DNA of 40,684 nucleotides from an uncultured Alistipes sp. (GCA_900550375.1 URRP01000024.1:1-40684), one strand, 5' to 3'. Shown: positions 1-7,538, counted from the first letter of the stretch. The notes: generated by a model from the letters alone, not told the origin. Translations and numbers: made by a program.

Positions 1-31
1 TAGTACAAATCATTGAAAGAGCGAAGTAGTT

Positions 32-397
32 ATGATACAACAAGAAAGTAGACTCGTAGTAGCTGATAACAGCGGTGCGAAGGAGGTCCTTTGTATCCGT
101 GTGCTTGGCGGCACGAAGCGTCGCTATGCATCGATCGGCGATAAGATCGTGGTGGCTGTCAAGAGCGCCTCGCCTTCGGGTGACGTTAAGAAGGGCGCTG
201 TATCGAAAGCTGTCGTGGTGCGTACCACCAAGGAGATTCGCCGTGCCAACGGTTCGTACATCCGGTTCGACGACAACGCCGTGGTGCTGCTCAACAATCA
301 GGGTGAAATCCGCGGTACGCGTATCTTCGGTCCGGTGGCTCGTGAGCTGCGCGACCAGTACATGAAGATCATCTCGCTGGCACCTGAAGTATTGTAA
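32..397 (+). CDS. rplN: 50S ribosomal protein L14
   Basis: This 121-residue protein is full length for L14, a large-subunit protein that binds 23S rRNA and contributes to the contact with the small subunit. It opens with MIQQESRLVVADNSGAKE, the highly conserved L14 N-terminus, and keeps the central GDKIVVAVK and C-terminal GTRIFGPVARELR blocks. It is the first gene of the spc segment here; the genes normally before it (rpsQ, rpmC, rplP) would lie outside the window, so its promoter is not visible. rplX follows 21 bases after its stop, consistent with one transcript. Identification is by direct recognition of the family sequence. Confidence 0.98.
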   Translation: MIQQESRLVVADNSGAKEVLCIRVLGGTKRRYASIGDKIVVAVKSASPSGDVKKGAVSKAVVVRTTKEIRRANGSYIRFDDNAVVLLNNQGEIRGTRIFGPVARELRDQYMKIISLAPEVL

Positions 398-418
398 TCA
401 AAAAATCACAGAACAGTT

Positions 419-742
419 ATGTCAGTCAAATTACATATCAAGAAAGGCGACATGGTTTATGTCATCGCAGGCGACAGCCGCGGCCAGCAGGGGAAAGTGC
501 TTGCAGTCGATCCCGAAAAGCAGCGTGCCATCGTCGAGGGCGTGAACATGTGCAAGAAGGCCGAGAAGCCCAATGCGAAGAATCCGCAGGGAGGAATCGT
601 CGAAAAAGAGGCTCCCATCCATATCTCTAACTTGCAGGTTCTCGACCCCAAGAGCGGCAAACCCACTCGCGTAGGTCGTCGGGCCGATGCAAAAGGAAAA
701 TTAGTTCGTTACGCTAAAAAATCAGGGGAGGAGATCAAATAA
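419..742 (+). CDS. rplX: 50S ribosomal protein L24
   Basis: This 107-residue protein is L24, an assembly-initiating protein of the large subunit that binds the 5' part of 23S rRNA. The N-terminal KOW motif is visible (KGDMVYVIAGDSRGQQGKVL, about residues 9-28), and the basic C-terminus matches the family. Its stop codon shares one base with the rplE start in a TAATG junction at 740-744, so the two genes are probably translationally coupled. The length is typical for the family. Confidence 0.98.
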   Translation: MSVKLHIKKGDMVYVIAGDSRGQQGKVLAVDPEKQRAIVEGVNMCKKAEKPNAKNPQGGIVEKEAPIHISNLQVLDPKSGKPTRVGRRADAKGKLVRYAKKSGEEIK

Positions 743-1302
743 TGGCACACGTACCTACACTCAAGACACAGTATAAGGAGCAGATCATTGCCGCCCTTAT
801 GAAGGAGTTCGGTTACACGAGCGTGATGCAGTGCCCGAAACTCGAAAAGATCGTCATCAACCAAGGTATGGGACAGGCCGTGGCCGACAAGAAGCTCATC
901 GACGTCGCACAGGCGGAGTTGACGCAGATCACGGGTCAGAAAGCCGTTCAGACCAAGTCGCGCAAGGACATCTCGAACTTCAAACTTCGTAAGGGAATGC
1001 CTATCGGCGTGCGGGTCACGCTGCGTGACACCAAGATGTACGAGTTTCTGGAGCGTCTGATCGCCGTAGCGCTTCCCCGTATTCGCGACTTCAAGGGTAT
1101 CAACGAGAAGTTCGACGGTCAGGGCAACTACACCCTCGGCATCACTGAGCAGATCATCTTCCCGGAGATCGACATCGATAAGATCACCAAGATTTTCGGT
1201 ATGGAGATCACCTTCGTAACTACGGCCAAGACCGACGAAGAGGCCTATGCGCTGCTGCGCGGCTTCGGTCTGCCTTTCAAGAACGCTAAAAAGAACAACT
1301 AA
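742..1302 (+). CDS. rplE: 50S ribosomal protein L5
   Basis: This 186-residue protein is L5, which binds 5S rRNA in the central protuberance and contacts the P-site tRNA and S13. Recognisable blocks are KLEKIVINQGMGQAV near residue 33, the TGQKAVQTKSRKDISNFKLR segment, GMPIGVRVTLRD, and the C-terminal ITFVTTAKTDEEAYALL. Its start overlaps the rplX stop by one base and rpsN begins only 5 bases after its stop, so it is embedded in the spc operon. Length and gene order are canonical. Confidence 0.98.
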   Translation: MAHVPTLKTQYKEQIIAALMKEFGYTSVMQCPKLEKIVINQGMGQAVADKKLIDVAQAELTQITGQKAVQTKSRKDISNFKLRKGMPIGVRVTLRDTKMYEFLERLIAVALPRIRDFKGINEKFDGQGNYTLGITEQIIFPEIDIDKITKIFGMEITFVTTAKTDEEAYALLRGFGLPFKNAKKNN

Positions 1303-1307
1303 GGGTT

Positions 1308-1604
1308 ATGGCAAAGGAATCAATGAAGGCACGCGAGGTAAAGCGTGAGAAACTTGCAAAGCGTTACGCCCACAAGCGCGAGGAGATCGCAGCGAAGGTC
1401 AAGAGCGGCGAGATGGACCATGAAGAGGCATGGATCGCGCTGTCGAAACTGCCGCGTAACTCGAATCCCATCCGCCAGCACAACCGTTGCAAGCTGACCG
1501 GCCGTCCGAAGGGATATATCCGCCTGTTCGGTGTCAGCCGTATCCAGTTCCGCGAAATGGCTTCGGCGGGTCTGATCCCCGGCGTGACGAAGGCAAGCTG
1601 GTAG
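1308..1604 (+). CDS. rpsN: 30S ribosomal protein S14, zinc-independent type
   Basis: This 98-residue protein is S14 of the small-subunit head, near the decoding region. It ends with the hallmark FGVSRIQFREMASAGLIPG followed by VTKASW. It is the long form without the paired CxxC zinc-binding motif: there is a single Cys in HNRCKLTGRPKGY. It sits 5 bases after rplE. Unusually, it is not followed closely by rpsH. A 38-base inverted repeat begins 7 bases after its stop, and 735 bases separate it from rpsH, so this gene may end the first transcription unit or lie before an attenuator. Confidence 0.97.
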   Translation: MAKESMKAREVKREKLAKRYAHKREEIAAKVKSGEMDHEEAWIALSKLPRNSNPIRQHNRCKLTGRPKGYIRLFGVSRIQFREMASAGLIPGVTKASW

Positions 1605-1610
1605 TACAGT

Positions 1611-1648
1611 ATCCGATCCGTCGCAGAAACTTCTGCGACGGATCGGAT
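1611..1648 (+). terminator. Perfect 18-bp inverted repeat after rpsN (terminator or attenuator-like)
   Basis: The arms 1611-1628 and 1631-1648 are exact reverse complements (ATCCGATCCGTCGCAGAA) with two bases between them. In RNA this would be a 17-bp stem with an AACU loop, extended outward by G-U and A-U pairs. It begins 7 bases after the rpsN stop. No U-run follows, so it is not a classic intrinsic terminator; attenuation, pausing, RNA processing or mRNA 3'-end protection are all possible. Confidence 0.6.
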
Positions 1649-2025
1649 GTTACTGATAAACGAGGTTCATGCACCGAGGGTGCCGTAGCCTGTGAAACAG
1701 AGGAGGGGATGGGTGAAGAGGTTGTTTTCATCGATTCTCCGTCCGGTTTCGGAAGTGTTGAACCTTATACGGGTGCGGAATCCGAGTAGGAGAGGTCGCA
1801 AGACCGGGGAAAGTGCTGTCCGATGACGGTAACTTCGCGGTGGCGGACCTCGCCGAAAGATTCGGCATCAGGTTACGGAATCCCGTGCGGAGGCGCTCGG
1901 AGAGGTCGGAATGAACCGGAAGGACGGGGTGAATGCCCCGGCGGCCTTCGGATTCCGGCGTCGAAAAGAAACGCTCTCTGCAATGTACGGACCGCCCGAA
2001 AGCGGTTCTACGGCAGGCGATTCTG

Positions 2026-2069
2026 TACGGATATGTTAGTTCACGGTGGGTGTACTAACATTGTCCGTA
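2026..2069 (+). other. Stem-loop in the rpsN-rpsH gap
   Basis: The inner arms ATGTTAGT (2033-2040) and ACTAACAT (2054-2061) enclose a 13-base loop. The outer arms TACGGA (2026-2031) and TCCGTA (2064-2069) are separated from them by a small asymmetric bulge. This is a strong RNA hairpin, or alternatively a DNA operator. It lies about 130 bases upstream of the rpsH promoter, with no gene across it. Confidence 0.5.
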
Positions 2070-2175
2070 TGAATCGGCGGCTTGCAGATTGCGGGACGCA
2101 GGCGTCTGTTCCGGTGTGCGGGAGCGGTTCCAGATAATGCCGCGGACGAAAATCGGCTAAAAAACGGGCTGATTC

Positions 2176-2207
2176 TTAGGTTATTCTGGATTTATTGCGT
2201 ATATTTG
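2176..2207 (+). promoter_or_regulatory. Bacteroidota-type promoter for rpsH unit
   Basis: TATATTTG at 2200-2207 matches the Bacteroidota -7 element TAnnTTTG. TTAG at 2176-2179, 20 bases upstream, is a weak match to the -33 TTTG element. Transcription would start near 2212 and give a leader of roughly 130 nt before rpsH. That leader contains a GCACG/CGTGC hairpin at its very start and an ACGGC/GCCGT hairpin near 2265-2280, which could serve in ribosomal-protein feedback control, though that is inference. Confidence 0.6.
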
Positions 2208-2339
2208 CACGCTTATCGTGCGCGGTATGTGTGTGCGCGAAGGCGAAAAACGAGGATGCGGAAGACGGCTTGTCGCCGTAAGAGGTTGAATCACAAATTT
2301 TAACAAATAACTATTTTTTAATTTTAACTTCTAATTATC

Positions 2340-2738
2340 ATGACTGATCCTATTGCGGACTTTCTGACCAGAATTAGAAACGCGGTGAAAGCCAACCACA
2401 AGGTGGTTGAAGCTCCCGGTTCCAAAATTAAGCAGGAGATCACCAAGATTCTCCACGAGCAGGGCTACATCCTCGCTTACAAGTTCGACACCGATGAGAA
2501 GGGTCATCCTTCGATCAAGATCGCACTGAAGTGGAACGCCCAGAACAAATGCAACGCCATCAAGGACCTCAAGCGTGTGAGCCGTCCGGGTCTGCGCAAG
2601 TACGTTTCGGTGGACGAAATGCCCCGCGTACTCAACGGCTTGGGCATCGCCATCCTCTCGACGTCGAAGGGCATTATGACCGATTCGAAGGCACGCAAGG
2701 AGAACGTCGGCGGCGAGGTGTTGTGCTACATCTTCTAA
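2340..2738 (+). CDS. rpsH: 30S ribosomal protein S8
   Basis: This 132-residue protein is S8, a primary 16S rRNA-binding protein needed for small-subunit assembly; in enterobacteria it is also the translational repressor of the spc operon. MTDPIADFLTRIRNA at the N-terminus and GIAILSTSKGIMTDSKAR and GGEVLCYIF at the C-terminus are diagnostic. It follows an AT-rich leader after the 735-base gap, and its own promoter is likely at about 2200. That makes it the first gene of the second ribosomal unit, a position suited to feedback control, though no S8-binding motif was proven here. Confidence 0.98.
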   Translation: MTDPIADFLTRIRNAVKANHKVVEAPGSKIKQEITKILHEQGYILAYKFDTDEKGHPSIKIALKWNAQNKCNAIKDLKRVSRPGLRKYVSVDEMPRVLNGLGIAILSTSKGIMTDSKARKENVGGEVLCYIF

Positions 2739-2787
2739 CGGCGGCGCAATCGAAAACTGAAATTTTTAATTAAACAACTTAGTACAA

Positions 2788-3375
2788 ATGTCAAGAATTG
2801 GTAAATTACCTGTAAACTTGCCCGCAGGCGTGACCGTTACGGTATCGCCCGACAATGTGGTAAGCGTGAAAGGGCCACTTGGGACACTGAGTCAGAAGGT
2901 TGATTCGGACATCAAGGTCGAGGTAGGCACTCACACCGAGGTACACAGCGGCAACGAAGTTCCCGCCGTGCTCGTATCGCGTCCGACCAACCAGCCGCGT
3001 CACCGTTCGTTGCACGGTCTGTATCGTGCGCTGATCAACAATATGGTGGTCGGCGTATCGAAGGGGTATGAAATCAAGCAGGAGCTCGTGGGCGTCGGTT
3101 TCAAGGCCGAGGTCAAGGGCAACGTCCTCGAGATGAGCTTGGGCTACTCGCACGACACCTTTCTCATGCTGCCGCCCGAAGTGACCGCAACGGCCGTTAC
3201 GGAGAAGAAAGGAAACCCGATCGTCACACTCAAGAGCATCGACAAGCAGCTTATCGGTCAGGTGGCTGCCAAGATTCGCTCGCTGCGCAAGCCGGAGCCG
3301 TACAAGGGCAAGGGTATCAAGTTCGTAGGCGAGGTTCTGCGTCGTAAGGCAGGTAAGTCTGCAGGTGCTAAATAG
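2788..3375 (+). CDS. rplF: 50S ribosomal protein L6
   Basis: This 195-residue protein is L6, with two copies of an RNA-binding fold, located at the base of the L7/L12 stalk near the sarcin-ricin loop. MSRIGKLPVNLPAGV opens it. The central VGVGFKAEVKGN and the C-terminal RSLRKPEPYKGKGIKF with VRRKAGK-like ending are family hallmarks. It is about 10-15 residues longer than many L6 proteins, with extra sequence around residues 45-60. It lies 49 bases after rpsH and 18 bases before rplR. Confidence 0.98.
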   Translation: MSRIGKLPVNLPAGVTVTVSPDNVVSVKGPLGTLSQKVDSDIKVEVGTHTEVHSGNEVPAVLVSRPTNQPRHRSLHGLYRALINNMVVGVSKGYEIKQELVGVGFKAEVKGNVLEMSLGYSHDTFLMLPPEVTATAVTEKKGNPIVTLKSIDKQLIGQVAAKIRSLRKPEPYKGKGIKFVGEVLRRKAGKSAGAK

Positions 3376-3393
3376 TAAAAACCGAAATCAGCT

Positions 3394-3756
3394 ATGTCAT
3401 TGAATAAAATCGAAAGAAGAGAGCGTATCAAGATGCGTATCCGCAAGATCGTGAGCGGTACGCAGGCTCAGCCTCGTATGACTGTGTATCGTAGCAACAA
3501 GCAGATCTACGTGCAGCTCATTGATGACCTCGCAGGCACTACGCTGGCGACGGCTTCCTCGCTGGACAAGGAGGTCGCCGAAGCAGCAGCAGGCAAGAAC
3601 AAGAGTGAAGTTGCGGCGCTGGTCGGGAAACTGGCCGCGCAGCGTGCCGTCGAAAAGGGTATCTCGACCGTCGCGTTCGATCGCAACGGATATCTGTATC
3701 ACGGACGAGTTAAAGTGTTAGCGGATGCCGCACGTGAAGGCGGTCTTAAATTCTAA
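3394..3756 (+). CDS. rplR: 50S ribosomal protein L18
   Basis: This 120-residue protein is L18, which binds 5S rRNA together with L5 in the central protuberance. The basic N-terminus (RRERIKMRIRKIVSGTQAQP), the RMTVYRSNKQIYVQLIDD block and the C-terminal GYLYHGRVKVLADAAREGGL are classical L18. It is separated from rpsE by 5 bases, which fits co-translation in the same operon. Length is normal for the family. Confidence 0.98.
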   Translation: MSLNKIERRERIKMRIRKIVSGTQAQPRMTVYRSNKQIYVQLIDDLAGTTLATASSLDKEVAEAAAGKNKSEVAALVGKLAAQRAVEKGISTVAFDRNGYLYHGRVKVLADAAREGGLKF

Positions 3757-3761
3757 GCGAT

Positions 3762-4280
3762 ATGTCAAATACGAACATAAAGAAAGTGCGTACAAGCGAC
3801 CTCGAGCTTAAAGACCGGCTCGTAAGCATCCAGCGTGTTACCAAGGTGACGAAGGGTGGTCGTACATTCAGCTTCTCGGCAATCGTCGTCGTAGGGAACG
3901 AAAACGGCGTCGTGGGCTACGGTCTGGGTAAGGCTTCGGAGGTGCAGGCGGCTATCGCCAAGGGTGTCGAGGATGCCAAGAAAAACCTCATCAAGGTGCC
4001 GGTCATCAACGGTACGATTCCCCACAAGCAGGAGATGCGCTTCGGCGGTTCGGTCGTGATGATTCGTCCGGCCGCTCCCGGTACGGGTATCATCGCCGGC
4101 GGTGCCATGCGTGCCGTGCTGGAGTCGGTGGGCGTGAAGAACGTGCTGGCCAAGAGCAAGGGTTCGTCGAACCCCCACAACCTCGTGAAGGCGACCATCG
4201 CCGCTCTGTGCGAGCTGCGTGACGCGTACAGTGTGGCTCAGGTGCGCGGGATCTCGATGAGCAAGGTGTTTAACGGTTAA
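3762..4280 (+). CDS. rpsE: 30S ribosomal protein S5
   Basis: This 172-residue protein is S5, involved in translational fidelity and mRNA unwinding at the entry tunnel. The double-stranded-RNA-binding-like N-terminal domain is visible (DRLVSIQRVTKVTKGGRTFS, then VGYGLGKASEVQAAI). The C-terminal domain has PAAPGTGIIAGGAMRAVLE and VRGISMSKVF-like sequence. It sits between rplR (5 bases) and rpmD. Spectinomycin-relevant loop residues near KVTKGGR look unremarkable. Confidence 0.98.
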   Translation: MSNTNIKKVRTSDLELKDRLVSIQRVTKVTKGGRTFSFSAIVVVGNENGVVGYGLGKASEVQAAIAKGVEDAKKNLIKVPVINGTIPHKQEMRFGGSVVMIRPAAPGTGIIAGGAMRAVLESVGVKNVLAKSKGSSNPHNLVKATIAALCELRDAYSVAQVRGISMSKVFNG

Positions 4281-4296
4281 TTTGAAAACGCAAGTC

Positions 4297-4479
4297 ATGG
4301 CAACATTGAAGATCACTCAGGTCAAGAGCCGCATCGGTGCTACGGCACAGCAGCGCAAGAACCTCGATGCTTTGGGTCTGAAGAAGATTAACCAGAGCGT
4401 GGAACACAGCGATTCGATCATCATCAAAGGAATGCTCGAGCGCGTAAAGCACCTCGTGAAGATCGAGGAGGTAAAATAA
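4297..4479 (+). CDS. rpmD: 50S ribosomal protein L30
   Basis: This small 60-residue protein is L30, a single-domain large-subunit protein. MATLKITQVKSRIG and the following ATAQQRKNLDALGLKKIN segment match the family exactly. I chose the ATG at 4297 because conserved L30 sequence begins there; an in-frame TTG at 4282 would add only the five unsupported residues MKTQV. It lies 16 bases after rpsE and 25 bases before rplO. Confidence 0.97.
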   Translation: MATLKITQVKSRIGATAQQRKNLDALGLKKINQSVEHSDSIIIKGMLERVKHLVKIEEVK

Positions 4480-4504
4480 GTTTAACACATTCGAATTCAC
4501 AACA

Positions 4505-4951
4505 ATGGAATTACATAATCTCAAACCCGCAAAAGGCGCTACGCACCACGACAAGCGCGTGGGCCGCGGTGCCGGTTCGGGTCACGGCGGCTATTCGGGC
4601 CGCGGTAACAAGGGTGCTCAGTCGCGTTCGGGCTACAAGTCGAAGCTCGGTTTCGAGGGCGGTCAGATGCCGTTGCAGCGTCGTCTGCCGAAGTTCGGTT
4701 TCACGAACCTGAAGCGTGTGGAGTACAAAGCTATCAACCTCTCGACGCTCGAGGAACTGGCTGCGAAGAAGGAGCTTTCGGCCGTTGATTTCGAGACGCT
4801 GGTATCGGCCGGTTTCGTATCGTCGAACGACAAAGTGAAGATTCTGGGTAACGGTACGCTGTCGAAGGGGTTAGCGGTGAAGGCACATGCGTTCTCCAAG
4901 AGCGCCGAAGCGGCTATCGTCGCTGCGGGCGGCAGCGTGGAGAAGATCTAG
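4505..4951 (+). CDS. rplO: 50S ribosomal protein L15
   Basis: This 148-residue protein is L15, a late assembly protein whose glycine- and basic-rich extended N-terminus threads into 23S rRNA. That extension is clear (KRVGRGAGSGHGGYSGRG, then GAQSRSGYK), followed by GFEGGQMPLQRRLPKFGF and the globular C-terminal domain ending in AIVAAGGSVEKI. secY follows within 24 bases if the upstream secY start is used. Family identity is unambiguous. Confidence 0.98.
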   Translation: MELHNLKPAKGATHHDKRVGRGAGSGHGGYSGRGNKGAQSRSGYKSKLGFEGGQMPLQRRLPKFGFTNLKRVEYKAINLSTLEELAAKKELSAVDFETLVSAGFVSSNDKVKILGNGTLSKGLAVKAHAFSKSAEAAIVAAGGSVEKI

Positions 4952-4975
4952 TGAAACCCTCCTAAACCTATATTT

Positions 4976-6361
4976 ATGAATCACTACATCGCTGTTGGTA
5001 TCGTTCTGATCGTCATCGTGGCGTTCATGGCGACCAACAAAAAGTTAGTCGAAACCCTCAAGAACATATATAAGATCGAGGAGCTGCGTAAACGTATTCT
5101 CTACACGCTGGGACTCCTTCTTGTATATCGCTTGGGTAGTTTTGTGGTTATTCCGGGTATCAATCCCAACGCCTTGGGCGAGGGATCGGCATTGGCCAGC
5201 CAGATGGATGACAACAGCCTGCTGGGTCTGTTGGACGTATTCTCTGGCGGTGCATTTGGCAATGCCGCTATTTTCGCACTCGGAGTAATGCCCTACATCA
5301 CCGCTTCGATCATCATCCAGTTGATGGGAATCATGATTCCCTACTTCCAGAAGATGCAGAAGGAGGGGGAGAGCGGGCGCCGCAAAATGAATCAGTGGAC
5401 ACGCTTCCTTACGATTGTCGTCCTCGCAATCCAAGGACCGGCGTATGTCGCTAACTTGTTCCATACATTACCTGCCACGGCGTTCATCTACGGACATTCG
5501 TTCCTGTTCGTGGTCTACGCCACGGTGATTCTGATCGCCGGCACCATGTTCATCATGTGGCTCGGAGAGAAGATTACCGACAAGGGTATCGGAAACGGTA
5601 TTTCGCTCATTATCATGATCGGTATCGTCGCCCGTCTGCCGCACGCACTGTTGGCCGAGGTCAACGCGCGTTTCCAGACGTCGGACGGCAGCGCCATCAT
5701 GATTATTCTGGAGCTGGTGCTGCTTTTCTTGGTATTTATGGCAACAATCGCACTGGTGCAGGCTGTCCGCAAGGTGCCTGTACAGTATGCAAAGCGTATC
5801 ATCGGCAACAAACAGTACGGAGGCGTACGTCAGTACATCCCCCTGAAGATGAATGCCGCGAATGTGATGCCCATCATCTTCGCGCAGGCATTGATGTTTA
5901 TTCCGATGCTCTTTACCAAGATCGCTCCGGGTTTTGCCGGCGCTTATGCCGACATGCGCGGCTTCTGGTACAACATTACGCTTGCAGTGCTGGTGATCGC
6001 CTTCACCTATTTCTATACGGCGATCATCGTCAATCCTCAAATGATGGCGGACGACATGAAGCGCAACGGCGGCTTTATCCCGGGTGTCAAGCCGGGTAAG
6101 CAGACGGTGAACTACATCGACACCATCATGACGCGGATCACGCTGCCGGGTTCGTTCTTCCTGGCCATCGTGGCGATTCTGCCCGCGCTGGCGATGAAGT
6201 TCCTGAACGTACAGCAGGCCTTCGCCTATTTCTACGGCGGTACGTCGCTGCTGATTATGGTCGGTGTGATTCTCGACACTCTTAAGCAGATAGAGAGCTA
6301 CCTCTTGATGCGTCACTACGATGGTCTGATGAAGACCGGACGCATTCAGGGGCGCCACTAA
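4976..6361 (+). CDS. secY: Preprotein translocase subunit SecY
   Basis: This is the channel subunit of the Sec translocon, which passes unfolded preproteins across or into the inner membrane with SecE, SecG and SecA. As called it is 461 residues. The family core starts at KKLVETLKNIYKIEELRKRI and continues through about ten membrane helices; GVMPYITASIIIQL, the plug region near FSGGAFGNAAIFALG, and a C-terminal cytoplasmic tail are visible. An in-frame ATG at 5027 gives a 444-residue protein of usual length. The extra 17 residues from 4976 are strikingly hydrophobic (MNHYIAVGIVLIVIVAF), so either start is possible. It lies between rplO and map, as expected. Confidence 0.96.
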   Translation: MNHYIAVGIVLIVIVAFMATNKKLVETLKNIYKIEELRKRILYTLGLLLVYRLGSFVVIPGINPNALGEGSALASQMDDNSLLGLLDVFSGGAFGNAAIFALGVMPYITASIIIQLMGIMIPYFQKMQKEGESGRRKMNQWTRFLTIVVLAIQGPAYVANLFHTLPATAFIYGHSFLFVVYATVILIAGTMFIMWLGEKITDKGIGNGISLIIMIGIVARLPHALLAEVNARFQTSDGSAIMIILELVLLFLVFMATIALVQAVRKVPVQYAKRIIGNKQYGGVRQYIPLKMNAANVMPIIFAQALMFIPMLFTKIAPGFAGAYADMRGFWYNITLAVLVIAFTYFYTAIIVNPQMMADDMKRNGGFIPGVKPGKQTVNYIDTIMTRITLPGSFFLAIVAILPALAMKFLNVQQAFAYFYGGTSLLIMVGVILDTLKQIESYLLMRHYDGLMKTGRIQGRH

Positions 6362-6389
6362 TGTTTGTTCGTTGGAGTTTTTGAACTGA

Positions 6390-7166
6390 ATGATATACTT
6401 AAAGAACGAAGAAGAGATCGAACTGCTCCGTGAGAACAACCTTCTCGTGAGCCGTACGCTGGCCGAAGTGGGTCGCCACATTCGGCCGGGCGTCACGACT
6501 AAGGAGTTGGATCGCATCGGCGAGGAGTTTATCCGTTCCCACGGAGCAGTTCCGGCTTTTCTGGGGTATCAGGGCTATCCGGCATCGTTGTGCATTTCGG
6601 TCAACGAACAGGTGGTTCACGGTATTCCGTCAACGTCGCAGGTTCTCAAAGAGGGCGACATCGTTTCGGTGGATTGCGGTACATTTATGAAGGGGTTTGT
6701 TGGTGATTCGGCATATACGTTTGCCGTAGGAGCGGTTTCCGACGAGGTAAAACAGCTCATGGAGGTCACCAAAGAGGCTCTTTATAAAGGTACGGCACAG
6801 GCCAAGGCGGGAAATCGCATAGGCGATATCTCGGCGGCTGTGCAGGAGTATGCCGAAAAATTCGGCTACGGCGTAGTGCGCGAGTTGGAAGGACACGGTT
6901 TGGGTCGGAAGATGCACGAAGACCCGGGTGTTCCGAACTATGGCGCACGCGGCAGAGGACCCCTGCTCCGTGAGGGCATGGTCATCTGTATCGAACCCAT
7001 GATCAACATGGGAACCAAAGCGGTGGTATTCGAACCCGACGGATGGACGGTGCGCACGCGCGATCGCAAGCCGGCGGCTCATTACGAGTTTGCGGTGGCT
7101 ATACGCAAGAGCGGTGCGGACGTCCTGACCGACTTCAGTATTATCGAGGAAGCAATTAACAAGTAA
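6390..7166 (+). CDS. map: Type I methionine aminopeptidase
   Basis: This 258-residue cytoplasmic metalloenzyme removes the initiator Met from nascent proteins. The five metal ligands of the pita-bread fold are visible: Asp in VSVDCGTF, Asp in VGDSAYTF, His in EGHGLGRKMHEDPGVPNYG, Glu in CIEPMINMG and Glu in HYEFAVAI. There is no N-terminal zinc-finger extension, so it is the short bacterial type. It lies between secY (28 bases) and infA (15 bases), the usual arrangement in this phylum, where adk is not in the cluster. Confidence 0.97.
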   Translation: MIYLKNEEEIELLRENNLLVSRTLAEVGRHIRPGVTTKELDRIGEEFIRSHGAVPAFLGYQGYPASLCISVNEQVVHGIPSTSQVLKEGDIVSVDCGTFMKGFVGDSAYTFAVGAVSDEVKQLMEVTKEALYKGTAQAKAGNRIGDISAAVQEYAEKFGYGVVRELEGHGLGRKMHEDPGVPNYGARGRGPLLREGMVICIEPMINMGTKAVVFEPDGWTVRTRDRKPAAHYEFAVAIRKSGADVLTDFSIIEEAINK

Positions 7167-7181
7167 GCAAGAAAAGACTCT

Positions 7182-7400
7182 ATGGCAAAACAGACTGCGA
7201 TTGAACGAGACGGTACGATTATCGAGGCGCTGTCGAACGCGATGTTCCGCGTCGAGTTGGACAACGGCCACGTAATCACGGCTCATATCTCGGGGAAGAT
7301 GCGGATGCACTACATCAAAATTCTTCCGGGAGATAAAGTAAAAGTGGAGATGACCCCCTATGATTTATCGAAGGGGCGGATCTCTTTTCGGTACAAATAA
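7182..7400 (+). CDS. infA: Translation initiation factor IF-1
   Basis: This 72-residue OB-fold protein binds the ribosomal A site during initiation together with IF-2 and IF-3. The sequence matches IF-1 along its whole length: MAKQTAIERDGTIIEALSN, FRVELDNGHVITAHISGKMR, and DKVKVEMTPYDLSKGRI with a terminal FRYK. Size and position between map and rpmJ are canonical. Confidence 0.98.
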   Translation: MAKQTAIERDGTIIEALSNAMFRVELDNGHVITAHISGKMRMHYIKILPGDKVKVEMTPYDLSKGRISFRYK

Positions 7401-7421
7401 CCAAAAGATTGCTTGAAAATT

Positions 7422-7538
7422 ATGAAAGTAAAAGCATCGATCAAGAAGCGTAGCGAGGATTGCAAGATTGTGAAGCGTAAGGGCAAGCTCTACGTGATTT
7501 GCAAGAAGAATCCCAAATTCAAAATGCGCCAGGGGTAG
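7422..7538 (+). CDS. rpmJ: 50S ribosomal protein L36
   Basis: This 38-residue protein starts MKVKASIKKRSEDCKIVKRK and ends MRQG, matching L36. The canonical zinc ligands are partly lost: the first Cys position is Ser11 and the His position is Phe33, while Cys14 and Cys27 remain. Such degenerate or zinc-free L36 forms are known in bacteria. It lies 21 bases after infA and 32 bases before rpsM, the standard location at the head of the alpha segment. Confidence 0.96.
   Translation: MKVKASIKKRSEDCKIVKRKGKLYVICKKNPKFKMRQG

Larger units (their letters stand above)
1605..2339 (+). other. Non-coding insertion splitting the spc operon
   Basis: In most bacteria rpsN and rpsH are separated by a few bases, but here 735 bases lie between them. 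The open frames in this stretch are low-complexity Arg/Gly-rich translations that resemble no family, so I call it non-coding. It contains a long hairpin at 1611-1648, a GCAA-tetraloop hairpin (GGTC/GACC around 1795-1806), a GCCGA/TCGGC hairpin around 1852-1866, a two-part stem-loop at 2026-2069, and a promoter at about 2176-2207. This suggests a structured leader or an independent small RNA. I could not match it to RNase P RNA, tmRNA, SRP RNA or a common riboswitch. Confidence 0.6.

Noticed and set aside
1605..2200. Known structural RNA (RNase P RNA, tmRNA, SRP RNA, cobalamin or TPP riboswitch) in the gap
   Set aside because: The conserved core motifs of these RNAs were looked for by eye and not found; a covariance search would be needed to exclude them fully.
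1823..2303. Two possible short proteins in the rpsN-rpsH gap
   Set aside because: Their translations are Arg/Gly/Cys-rich, resemble no family and run through predicted hairpins and the rpsH promoter.
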